From the NCBI GenBank assembly GCA_905221605.1, contig CAJNDS010002298.1, forward strand, positions 409,960-473,959: a stretch of DNA of 64,000 bases, written 5' to 3'. The position numbers were made by a program, and so were the translations under genes. Of the stretch, positions 11,601 to 23,600 are shown in pieces. The DNA is from Symbiodinium natans. Its lineage: Eukaryota > Sar > Dinophyceae > Suessiales > Symbiodiniaceae. Below the pieces are notes generated by a model. That model worked only from the letters and a program-made list of their open reading frames with translations. It made no database searches and had not been told where the DNA came from. Positions within the stretch are counted from its first letter, which is position 1. Each line of letters starts with the position of its first letter.

Positions 11601-14600
11601 AGTCAAGGTCCTGTTCGTCGCCCGCACCTGTAACAGAGAGGGCTGAGTTCTAAGTGTCGATTCAGGGTTCCGGCATGTTCTGGCCTTTGCATGATGTGAC
11701 CCTGTGCAGGTGGTGCAGCTCATCGACACCATCGGGGTGCGACACGGCCTCATGCTTGTCGGTCCTACAGGAGGCATTTCGAGCCGAACATCTTCATGTG
11801 CGAACCTGGCACCAGCTTTGTGTGGCCAGGTGGAAAGACTTGCAACTACCGCTTGCTGCAAGCCACTTCAATTGCAATGTGTGAGGCTGGGTCGACATGT
11901 ACTGATGGCCTGAAGCAATGTTCAGAATAGCTGGAGTCCAGCAGCCTCATGCAACCGGGTAGCAGGCCGGCGACGCGAAGTATCAGAAGGTGCAGACGCA
12001 CATCCTCAACCCCAAAGCCATCACGCAGGCATCGGGATGCAAACTGTCGGGGTGGTGCGGTGATGCTAGTTGTGATCGCCAGACGTAAGAGAATGTGTCG
12101 CTGCAGCTGTCTTAAGACTAGCAGCCTTCGTTTTTGCTTTTCAACTCGAAGAAGGTTCCACGCAAGCATCCAGGGTGCATGCTCGTGAGTTATCGGACGA
12201 GGGCCTCCTGGTCGATGGCGGAGTCAGAATTTGCAAAGCACTTGTAGGGGCAGACCCTAAAGCTAAAGGAAGCGTGCCTGCGCTGCATCGGCATGAATCG
12301 GCCCCCGGGCGACAAGCACAAGCTCATCCATGGGCGCTGCAAACACCGGCACTTCGAGCCGGAGTTGCGACAATTCTTGGCTGAAGTTTTCAACGTCGCC
12401 TTGTCATTGTGTGTGTGTGCCAAGACATCGGTATATACACTGCTGTGGCATGCCTCATCGATGTGACCAGGGAGTTTTGAGAATCAGCTGAAACACACAT
12501 CATGTGATGAAAAGGTGCCAGTGGTCTCTGTCTCGGAGTCCAATTCGCAGCGCATGCCTGTCAGCCTTCTGGTGCCAGGCGCAGCTCTATGGAGCCTTCG
12601 ACGAGGTCACCCGCGAGTGGTCGGACGGGGTGGCTAGTGAGTGCGTCCAGCGCCAAGCCAGGAAAGGCAGCATGACACAGCATGGTCTTCTGTTCTTGCG
12701 CAAGTTAACCTCGCTTTCGGCAAGGTCCGCACAGCCGTGGCGAGTGGCAAGTCGGGAAGTCCTGACAACCACTGGGTCCAGAGCCCGTGATGTCTTCGGT
12801 GATGCCTGGAACGTAGTCATCCCACGAGCCCAACCATGCCGAGAGTTGGTTCAGGTGATCTTCGACGGCCCCGTAGACGCTTTGTGGATCGAGTCAGCTG
12901 CTCACTTGTCTCCCCGCAGTTCCATCTCGAGGTTTTGGGATGTTTTGAGAAATACAGTCAACAGTGAGGTCGATGAACACGGTCTTGGACGACAACAAGA
13001 AGCTATGTTTGACATCGGGAGAGATCATCTCCTTGACCCCGCAGATGAGGCTGCACCAGTGGTACTCGTATGTTTTCAAATGGTCACGTCACATGTTTGT
13101 TGTCCTTGGCTTTGATGAGTGGTGCTCTCATCCACGCTTCATTTCGTTTCATCTGCCTCGGTTTTGCAGGATGGTGTTCGAGGTGGAGGACCTGTCTGTT
13201 GCCTCTCCTGCCACGGTCAGCCGGTGCGGCATGGTGTGGCCCTTGTGGCGCAGTGTCTTGAAGGCTCCATTGCGTACGGAGCTCGAGCTCAGGTCTACAT
13301 GGAGCCATCGGCCTTGGGCAATGAGCCTTTGGTTCAGCCTGATGCCTACTGCTTCGAAGAGTCCGAGACATGCGGTGACCTAGCCGCTTCGCCTGGGTGT
13401 CTCACACATCGAGGTCCTGGGTGGAAAGGCTGCCCAGCACCTTCAAACAGGACGCAGAGCATATCGTAGCGCATCGCAGTGGTCGCACCTGGCTCCTGAT
13501 TCGTTTGAGTGTGCGTTTGAGTGTGCTGATTTGGGTTCTCTTGGGTCCCAGGAGATGGTGGACAAGCTGAAGGAGCTGATGCTGGCCTGACGCCCCGGTG
13601 CCCCTTTTCTACGGGGTGTGGAAAATGCACTTCCTGAGTTTCCAGCCGATATACTATGGAGACAGCTCTTGGGGAAGCCCAGGCCTACACCCTGCCGATG
13701 ATCCGCACCGTCCGGAAGCTCACAAAGGTTCGAACGGCATGTGGGAGATGAAGTTGGAAGTTGGGTGGATATGTGTATCAGCAACTCTGTTCCCCAACGT
13801 CAAATACCCTCATCAAAGGCCGATTATACCCCCAGTTCTTTTTCGAAGCCGCCTCTCACTTGACCCTCCCCCTCGCAGGAGCCCTCGATGACCGTAGACA
13901 ACAACCTCTGCCAGTCACACTTCAGGCCAGCTTGCGTCGGGAGTGTTGCTGGCTTGTCAGGGGCCTTGTTGTGACTGCAGGCTGATGGATTGCTACTTCT
14001 ACCCATACATCCCCACTGAAGCCAAGACGCCCAGTGCAGATGAAATCAACAAGCTTCAGTGCGGCGCCAAGCCGAAGCCGATTTTTCACCTGTTTGTTTT
14101 TTTTCTTCTGCAGCCCATGCAAAGTCTGGCTACGAATGCAAGGTCTCATCTCGTTCCCCTCTACTTCTTCACGTTGGTTTGGTCAGTTGGCCTGGGGCTC
14201 CAAACGCTTGCCTTAGAAGTACCAAGTTTTGCCACTTTGGATGTCCAAGGCGCCACCTGCGACAACAAGGGCCGTCAGATTGTGAACGACACCTGACTGC
14301 CCTACCTAACCTCTTGAAGCCTTTTGATCCATTGCCGGCAGCGACTCAACGCCGAGGACCGGCTGTGGGAACTGGTGAAGGAGTCCGGCGTCCAGGCGGG
14401 GAAGGGCACCCCAAAGCCACTTTGGATCACCGCAAGCGCCTGGGGCTGGTTGAAGGGTTTCGTGCTTTTGTTTTTGTTAAGGGAGCATCCTGAGAGGGGG
14501 GGAATCATTTAGCTTGAGTCAAGCTGGTGACACAGCATGTCCTGCCCAGGTTTCGTTTTTTTCCCGCACGGAACAAGACGAAAGATATAGAATCAAAAGC

Positions 14601-17600
14601 AGTGCTGTTGCTATCTGCTCTGCGCTTCCTACAAAATATGACTGGGTCGCCATGTGCGGGCCGCTGTGTTACTTAAAGTGGTGTGAAGCAGCTTGCCTCT
14701 TTTGTTCTAGTGTGGCTGTGGCTGACATTTAGAACGGGCTTCTGTTGATACAAATTGGTGGGCTTGCGCTGCTTTGGTGTTTGGGTTTGTGGGGTTCAGG
14801 GTTTGCAGTCTTGGGTTTCTGGGTAGGGCTTGGAGTGGCTTCGGGCTTTGCACTGTGGTGGTGTTTTGTTGGTTTAGGGCCTTTTACGATGGCTTAGGTT
14901 TCAAGGCCTCATGCGCTATTCTGGGTGGTCGGTTTTTGGGTTTGGGGTTCTGGGTTGAAGGCTTTTGCGCGACTGTGTGCAAATTGGGGTTCAGCGTTTC
15001 GGGCACTGCTGTACCCGCTGGCCAACATATAACATATCTGCCTCATGGGTTCCTTCCATGGGCATTTCGAGGTTTAGGAATGCATTGTCTTCTTTGAGGG
15101 TTGAAGGTTTAGGCATATCAGGGTTCAGGGAATTGCACTGTATATTTGCTACTCTCCCCCCGGGTTATCTATGTTTTTCCGTGGTTATCCAGGCTTTTTG
15201 TGGTTGCGAGCCAATTAGATCGTTTCACAGGCCGCGGTGACCCATGAACCCCCCACCCCCAGCATGAGAGCAGCAACAAAATAACACCCGCACGAAAAAT
15301 ACCTAATCATCCTAGTCCCCTACAGAACATAAATGTACGCAAACCTTGAGATGTTGAGTCCTTTCCATCTATCCAAACACTGGGCACAACGACCTCCTCC
15401 CCTCCGCTCCCTTCAGCTCCGCTGCGCTCCCTGGTTTTTGGGGCTTATTAAAGAGAGGCCCCGAAACCCAATAGGGTTTATAGGGCTTTCACCCTATAGG
15501 GTTTAGGGCCGGGTTCAATCTGAAACCTAAACCTTGAAACCCTATAGGGTTTCAAGGCTGAGAAATTACACCTAAACCCTCAACCTTTAAACGGTTAAGG
15601 TTTAAATATTAAGATTTAGGCATTTCCACCTAAGCCCATGGAGTTTAAACCTGAAGGGATTACGGTCTAGGCATTTAAACCTAAACGCTAAAGAACCCTG
15701 AAAGCCTAAAGGGCTCGGCTCAAAAGTTGTAACCCGATCGGTGCTGAAGGCATACATGCCCAGACCTTCGGTGTTTAAACATTTAATGCCCATAAGTTTA
15801 AAGGTTAAGGGTTTTTTCAAGGTTTATCGCTAAAACCCTCACGGGGTTAGCCCTAAAGAGTTAAAACCCTATAGGCCTATAGGGTTCAAAGGTTTAGGAT
15901 TTAAGGTTTATGCATTACCTCTAGGATTAGAACCTTGTAACCCTATAGGGCTTGAGGCTTGAGTCCCTCAACCTTAAATCCCATAGGGTCATGCCTCTGT
16001 TTTAGGGCTTGCCTCCTGTGGAAATGCAAGGAAAAAGCAGAATAACTACCACACCATGTATAGGGTTTAAAGGTTTAGGTTTTTCAAGGTTTATCTCTAA
16101 AACCCTCACGGGGTTAGCTTTCTAAGGTTTATAAACCTTATAGGCCATATTCAAATCCTCAAAATCCTTTAAATTTTTAAACGTTTTCAGGAGTGTAAAG
16201 ATTGTCTTAAAATCTTTACCATACTCAAATTGTTGAAACAAGCTATTTCGGGGAAAGGCCCGGCCCATTTAAATTTTTAGAATCCTTAAGTTCCTTAATG
16301 TTTTGAAGAATTTGAATAGTTTGGTGAAAGGCCCGGCCCATTTAAATTTTTACAAAACCTTTAACATCCTTAAACTGTTGAAAGGCCTCTGGCTTTCAAA
16401 ATTTAAGGATTTCAAGGTTTTTAAGGATTTTAAGTGGCCGTTTAAATTCCTTTTTGAAAACATTAAACTAGGTTGGGGAAAGGCTCGGCCTATTTAATGC
16501 ATAAAGATCTTTCAAATCCTTACTATCCTTAAAAATCTTAAGATTATCGAAACACACGGGCCGGCACAAACCGGCACAAACCGGTACAAGTTGTACAGGC
16601 CACATGGAACCAAGAACCAAAATTGCAGCGAGGTCTTACCCTGCAATCTTGGTTCCTGGTTCAACCAAGAACTAAGAACCGAAATTGAAGGGCAAGACCT
16701 CCCCGCAATCTTGGTTCTTTGTTCTTGGTTCTATGGAGCCGGTACAACTTGTACCGATTTGTACCGGTTTGTACCGGTGGATACTGGTATGAGATAAACA
16801 TATAGATCGTATAACAGAGAGATATATATATATACACATACATCAACACGCTGAGACGAAAAACGCTACCCAAAAAAACGCCGTGCCATCAGGGAATGCA
16901 ACAGAATACGCAACATCAGCACAACAAGTGTGGATAACTGGGGGGGGGGGGGGTACCATGCACTTGGAGGTTTCTGGGGCACGCTGTCGTTTGCGAGGTC
17001 GGGTGTCGGAGGATGAACGGGTGCCCCCGCCCCGCCCCTCACCCCGCCTTTAAAGGGAATGCCCAAAAGGGATGAAACAACTCAGCACTTGTATATATGT
17101 ATATATATATATCTCTATGTATATATATATATCTCTCAGTGGACGCTTGTTTGGGAAGCTGAGCGACTACTTTTGGCAAAACACATTTTCAGACCAGAGA
17201 GCGGGAGTTTGTCCAGGAACCCGGACAAAGTGAGATACTTGGTGACTGCTTTGGAATCTCGTCATTGAAGGGTTAGTGTTTCATGCCCAAAATCCGTCGT
17301 TCAAACTTGGTGCAAACAAAGGATAGCCAATTTGGCAAGAAGAGGCAGCCAATTACCCAATCGGATTCCTTGTTTTCTCCCTCCCCGCAAATGGCTTCCT
17401 CGCAAGGAGGCTGCAAGCTGCACAAACCGGACTCGGTTCAGAACACACAATGGGTTCGACTCTTTCAGGCACACCCTGGCCCATAAGCCTCCAGATGTTG
17501 TTTGTTTTTTCGACGGCCCGACCGCAGACGGGAAATTGCTCCCTTCGGTTGAGGTTGTTCTGGCAGATATGACGCAAGCAGAGAGAGAGGCCCTTGACAG

Positions 17601-20600
17601 AGCCCCTGAAGCATGAAGCCGGTCGGGGGTGGAAAAAGGAGCCTTCAGGCATGGCCAAACGATTGATAGACTGTGAATATTCGTTGCTAATTTTTGCGAG
17701 ATCGATGTTTGTGTACTCTTGATAGGTTACCCGGTTACCCACCCCCATCCATGGCTCTTGGCTGGGCAGCAGCCGCCAAGCAGCCACGCAGGTGGGGGGC
17801 ACTCTGGACAGCTCCAAGTTCTGGCAGCTTGGAATGAACTGGCTGCTTCCGACATGTGCTTTTGCTTGGAATTTGGGGACTGCGATCCGGAAACTGCCAG
17901 GTATGACTACATCTACGAGATGGAGGTGGCGTGTTGGTGCAAGAAGTGGTTTCATCTCATAATTCGCTGGGGTTTTCTTTCAATGCCAGGGCGAACGTGA
18001 AGGCCAGTGGACGCCGTGGCTGACGTTCGTCGCTGCACTCAGAGTTTCTATACAAAGCTTTTCTTGTGCTGCTACGCACTTTTGGCTCAGGCACCAAACT
18101 ACACAGTGCCACCTCGCTCGGGACTCGGCCACTTCAATATGGGAGGCCTATGGAGGCTTAGTCGTCCTGGAACGAGCATCAGGCTCAGAGTACCAGAACA
18201 TTGTGGTGTCGGCAGCTTATGCATTGTCGTGTTGGGTTTCGGCTTGCGTTGGGCTCTTTCTGCCGGTGGGATGCACCGCAATACACATTTATCAGGCCAA
18301 CCGTCGACTCCATCCGCCTCACGCACACCTTCTCCACCCTTCTTCTGAAGGACTGCTCTGTGCAATGCGGTGCGCTCCAAGAGTCCAAAAGCCCTCAGAA
18401 CCCCTCCCGAACCCCGTTTGCACCCATCTGAGAATGAAAGCTGAATCCGACAAACGCAACTCTAAAGGTTCCAGAAGTGCGTACAGAGTGCTGCTGTATG
18501 TGTTGGTGGCTCAAGTCATAGCGCCGCTAGCAAAGGAGTTTTGAATCCAGTTTGAAGGCTTTCCGATGTGGGACTAATGTGTCAGTTTGCCAGGACAAGC
18601 ACGTCATCGTGGCTGGCCAGACCGGGACGGGCAAATCCGTTTACCTGTCGACAGGGACTTGGGTCCCCAGTGACTCTTCCACATGGCTTGTTTGCCGTGC
18701 AAAATTGCTGCATGTTACGTCCTGAGGCTCTGGCTTCAGAAGGATGCGCCCGAGACCATCACGCCGATCTTCATCAACTTCTCAGCTGGGGCCTATTCGG
18801 TAGGTGCTTCACCCGAAGGCACTTGCGGTACTTGCCCTTGTTTCGGCGGGTCAGACGTGGCGGCCCAGGCTCAGACGCATGTCAACCAGCTGCAGGACCT
18901 CGAACGCGCGCACAGAGTTTCAGGATTCTTCTGGAACCGGCCAGCACTGCGCAGGATCTCTTAGACTCCAAGTTCGAGAAGAGACGACGTGGTGTCTATG
19001 GTGAGATGCTTGGTGTGTTCTCTTTGGGTGTGTGTCTGTCTCTCTTTTCTTTCACCACCCTCGGTGTGGGGTTGTTAGATTTTAAAAACTCAACTCTCCT
19101 CCTCGCCCGGAACTCTTCTCCTCGCCCGGTCTACTCCTCGCCCATCCCTGGAGTGCCCAACCCCGAAGTGTCCCTGGAGTGCCCAACTCTAGAGTGTCCA
19201 TGGAGTCTCCCCAGGGTGCCCAACCCCAGAGTCTCCCCCAGAGTCCAGAGTCTCATTTGCCTAGAGTGCCCCCCCCCAGATTGCCCCCGGCGTGCCCAGC
19301 CCCAGAGTCTCCCTGGAGTGCCCAACCCCACAGTCTCCCTCGAGTGCCCAACCCCAGATTGTCCCCAGAGTGCCCAGCCCCAGAGTGTTGTTGTTGGAGT
19401 GCCCAACCCCAGAGTATCTCTACAAAAGAGAGGGTGGGGATGTTCGAAGGAAAATACTTTTGCTTATTTTTGTTAGATGCCGGCTGAAGCCGGCTAATGC
19501 CACATTTGTCTCAAAAACTTTTTTCTTCGAGGCCCCCACGCCCCTTGTGATGTTTCTCAAACTCCAGGTCCTCCAGCTGGCAAGAAGAATGTGATTTTCA
19601 TTGACGACCTGAACATGCCCAAGAAGGCCGGTGCAACACGGGAATGGCTGTGAAGTATTCGGCCCATTAGGTCGCCGTGGCATGACCTTGGAGCGGGGCC
19701 TTGTCAGGAGTACTATGGAGCCCAGCCACCGATCGAGCTCATTCGGCAGTGGATGGACTACAACGGCTGGTACAACCGCAAGGACCGCCGGGCCGGCAGG
19801 GCCGGCAGGGGGCCGGCAGGGCCGGCAGGGCCGGCAGGGCGCCGGCAGCCGAGCAAAAGCGTCGTGGGCTGTGCTCGGTCTCAGGAGCTGAAAATGCAGG
19901 AGATTATTGCCCGAACCTTGGGACCTCGGCTGTGAGCCTGAGCCGGGGGAGGGGAATGCGGGGATCGCAGGGGCAGCGCCAGTGACTAGCGTGACTAGCG
20001 ACTGAGGACATCGTCCATGCAACGGCCATGGGACCTCCGGGTGGTGGCCGAACCGAGATCTCAGGGCGCCTCAAGAGGTGCCAAAGTCTGCCAGAGCTGT
20101 GTGAACTGCAGTGCGATCTGATTCAGCTTCAAGCGCATTTGTGCAGAGAGCCGTTGTGATGAGGGGTGCTGGTTCAGGCATTACAACGCGGTCGTTGCAG
20201 CTGACATGTCCCGGGATTCCATCTTCGCTATCTTTTCAACCATCCTGGACTACTTCCTGCAGCAGGCCTCCCTGGCAAATAGCAGCGTGGGAGCTTGAAC
20301 GAGCTTGAAGCAGTTGAAGTGTAGCATATTACGTGAAGCTTGCAAAGCCAGCTCTCCCATTTGCAGGGCTTCGAGCGGTCCATCATAGACCTAAAGGCCG
20401 GGAAGCTTGGGTTCAGGGTTGGGCTTTGTGAGATGTGGCCTTGTATGCTTCCCGTCGGCCCAGGACAACATCGTGAACTGCTCTATCGACATCTTCGAAG
20501 CGGCCGGCACGGACCTCTTGCCGACGCCCTCCAAGAGCCACTACACCTTCAACCTGCGAGACATCTGGAAGGTCTTCCAGGGCATTTGCTCCATGAAGTC

Positions 20601-23600
20601 CAAGAAGGTCTCGGACCCCCAGGTGGTGATTCGCTGCTTCTGCCATGAGAATGTGCGGGTGTACGGGGACCGGCTGACGACACCTGAGGATCGCGCATGG
20701 CTCCAGGGCAAGCTGGAGGGTCACCTCAATGACAAATTCGGCGTTAGCCCGGTCCAGATCTTCGACAAAGACCGCCTGGTCTTCGCTGACTTCATGAACC
20801 AGAGCGGGGACCGCTTCTACCTTGAGGTGGAGAGCATGAATGCCATGAAGGTCACCATGGAGGGCTTCCTGGATGACTACAACAACATGTTTTCCGTCCC
20901 CATGCCGCTTGTCATGTTTGCAGATGCTTGCGAGCATGTGGCCCGGGTCTGCCGTGTCCTGCGGCAGCCGAACGGCAATGCTCTGCTGTTGGGCGTCGGA
21001 GGGTCGGGCCGGCAGTCCCTCTCACGTCTTGCCAGCTTTATGTCAGAGTACGACATCTTCCAGATCGATGTCGTAAAGGGCTACGGAATGACGGAGTTCA
21101 AAGAAGACCTCAAGACCTGCTTAATGAAGTGTGGTAATGAGCAGAAACCTACAACCTTCCTCTTTGCCGACACGCAGATCGTGAACGAGCAGATGGTAGA
21201 GGCGATCAACAACGTTCTCAACAGCGGAGATGTTCCCAACTTGTACAAGAATGAGGTGGGATTAGCCGGGGTTAGCAGGGCGAGCTGGTGCGAAAGTGTG
21301 GGGCCAGTGCCACGGGGTCTCTGAGCCACGAGGCCTGTGCTCGCCTCACAGAGATTGTGGCTCGTGAATTCTGAGCTGGCAGGACATGGATTCCATCATG
21401 CAAGCCTGCCGGGCTGCGTGCCAGCAGGCCCAGCAGTGCAGCTTGCAAGTTCTGGCTTTCAGACTCTACGGCTTGACTAGGATTCGTCAGTTACGTTGGA
21501 CCTGGGTTTCAACCTCATGCCCATGGCTTTGACAGGCTGGCATCCCGCCAACCAAAGCAAACGTCTTCAGCACTTATCTCGGGCGTGTGAAGGTGCGCTC
21601 CGGGCTTCGGGCTCTTGTCTCCCTCTGGACTCAGATGGTTTGGTACTTGGTGCCTGCTACACCTTGTGTTGCATCTTGGTACTCTGCCTCCTTGATCTCC
21701 GAGTCTTCCCTTTCGACCCTCGAAGGGCATGGGGGCAGTCAGGGTAGCACGGGGCAATACGGGGCAGAACTCGATTTGTCCAAGTTCCATGTTGAGCTCT
21801 TCCCATTGGAGCCTGACAATGTGCATCCAAAATGCACGGAGATTTGATTTTGTTAACTTGTGTTCTTGCACATGTGGGCTCGTGCAGTCTCGTGTGGCAA
21901 GGCAAATGTGCACGTGGTCTTGGCGTTCTCACCTGTCGGCGACGCCTTTCGAACCCGCCCATGCCTCGGTCGGTTGCATGGTTGGTAGGTGAAGATGCCA
22001 AGAGGCGTGAGACATGATAGGCCAGAATCGCTAGGGCCGCTAGGTTGGTTGCAAGATGAGAGCCCAGCATTATATTAGCCTGTCGCAACCTGTCGCAACA
22101 AGACATCTGGTGCCCAAAGGGGCGAACATAACCAGACCAAACTCCACAGGACTCCGCATGTTCCCGTCGTTGGTGAACTGCTGCACCATCGACTGGTTCG
22201 CAGAGTGGCCGGCAGAGGCGAGGAACTCTATGCCCGTGTGGGGGCCTGGTACAACTTGCAGCAGAGGCGCTGTACAGCGTGGGCAAGCAGCAGATGACGC
22301 TGGAGGACCGCCTACCCTTGTCTCATGAGGGACTGCGTGGTTTGGTTTCTGGAGGACCTGCAACTGCCAAACTTGGAAGGCGCGAGCTGTCAAAGACAGC
22401 ACCGTGAAAGATGCAGTGAGAGCACGGGGAGAGAGCATGGAGTGAGACACGGAATGGGACCCGAGACCTGCTTAGAAGTGTTCTGCCCGCAGAGGCGTCC
22501 TCAAGGCCTTCTCGGTGGTACACCAGTCTGTGGAGCAGGCTGCCAAGAAGACCATGGAAACGGCCAGGCAGGGCTCTGACAAGAATGCTGAGAGAAGTGC
22601 CGGCAAAAGTTCCATTGCTTTTGGTGAAGAGTTCTCGTCCGGAACTCTGGGGGCCCCCAACAGGCGTGCCATTTACATCACTCCCACATCTTACCTGGAG
22701 CTGATCGCCTCCTTCAAGAAGGCTAGGGGGGCTAGGGGGGCTAGGGGGGCTAGGGGGGCTAGGGGGGCTAGGGGGCTAGAGGGCTAGGGCTAAGCTGAGG
22801 ATAGTCGACATGAGTGACCGCGAGGGATCCCCATCATGCGGGCACACTGTGCCAGGTGCTGGCCATGCGGCGGGACCCCACAGTGGAAGAGTTGAGCGAT
22901 GTTGAGGATGATTTCTGAGTTGTGTTGCTCAGTGGAAGTTCTTCGTGAGGACGCCGTCGGGACCCTGAAGAACCGATTGCAGAAGGGCTTGGATGCCCTC
23001 GGAGCGGCAGCATATGCGGTGGCCAACATGCAGTCCGAGCCAGCCCCCCAACGCGGAAGAAGCCGCCAGTGGTGGCTAGAGTGCTTTTGAATTTTGACCG
23101 AAGCCGTCCATTGCGAGGCTGGAGGCCAAGCAGCCCGTGCTTGAAGAGACGAAGGTGAAGGCCGGTTTGGGCGGTCAGGCAATCGGGCTGTGTCCGCAGA
23201 CCAGCACCATCCAGCACCCGTCCTAGGTGGCAGAGATGATGGTCGTCATCACTGAAGACAAAGCCAAGGCTACTCGCGACCATCCAGAATCTTGCAGCGA
23301 TGGTCATTGTTTTCTTCTGACTTTCTTCTGACGTCCTTAAAATCTGGCCAGGCGGCGGTGACCAAAGAGCAGTGCCAGGTTGTGGAGACGGAAGCGCAGG
23401 AACAGGCAGCCAAAGCAACGGCCATCAAGGAGGATGCGGAGAAAGACTTGAACGAGGCACTGCCTGGGGCCCAGAGCTGACATGACCTCACGAGGCCAGG
23501 GAGACCTCTCTGTAGCATGTGTGCATATGAGCATGATACTGAGAATGATTGATCATGTGTGCATGCGGGCGCGCAAATCTTAGGGTCTAAGGGCGCTTGC

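Larger units (their letters stand above)
14400..17895 (+). other. Long intronic interval of the dynein gene, about 3.5 kb
   Basis: The interval lies between the CDNKGRQ exon and the YDYIYE exon. Little of the canonical protein is missing between these two, so most of the interval should be intron, perhaps with one or two small unrecognised exons (for example near 17490-17610). It contains degenerate telomere-like DNA (14770-15240), palindromic TAGGG-type repeats (15455-16150), a repeated AT-rich module (16245-16520), a foldback element (16556-16792) and TA microsatellites (16820-16840, 17094-17138). Confidence 0.65.

Noticed and set aside
18074-18092. Spliced-leader-like TTTTGGCTCAGG in a dynein intron
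   Set aside because: Only about eleven bases agree and no leader start or retrocopy follows it.
19140-19430. CRISPR-like array
   Set aside because: Units are contiguous and degenerate, with no unique spacers of constant length, and the context is a eukaryotic intron.
18568-19476. 302-codon + strand ORF as a proline-rich protein
   Set aside because: It runs out of frame across the AAA3 P-loop exon and then through a minisatellite whose unit lacks stops in that frame.
20413-20937. 174-codon minus-strand ORF
   Set aside because: It is the complement of the conserved 792-nt dynein exon.
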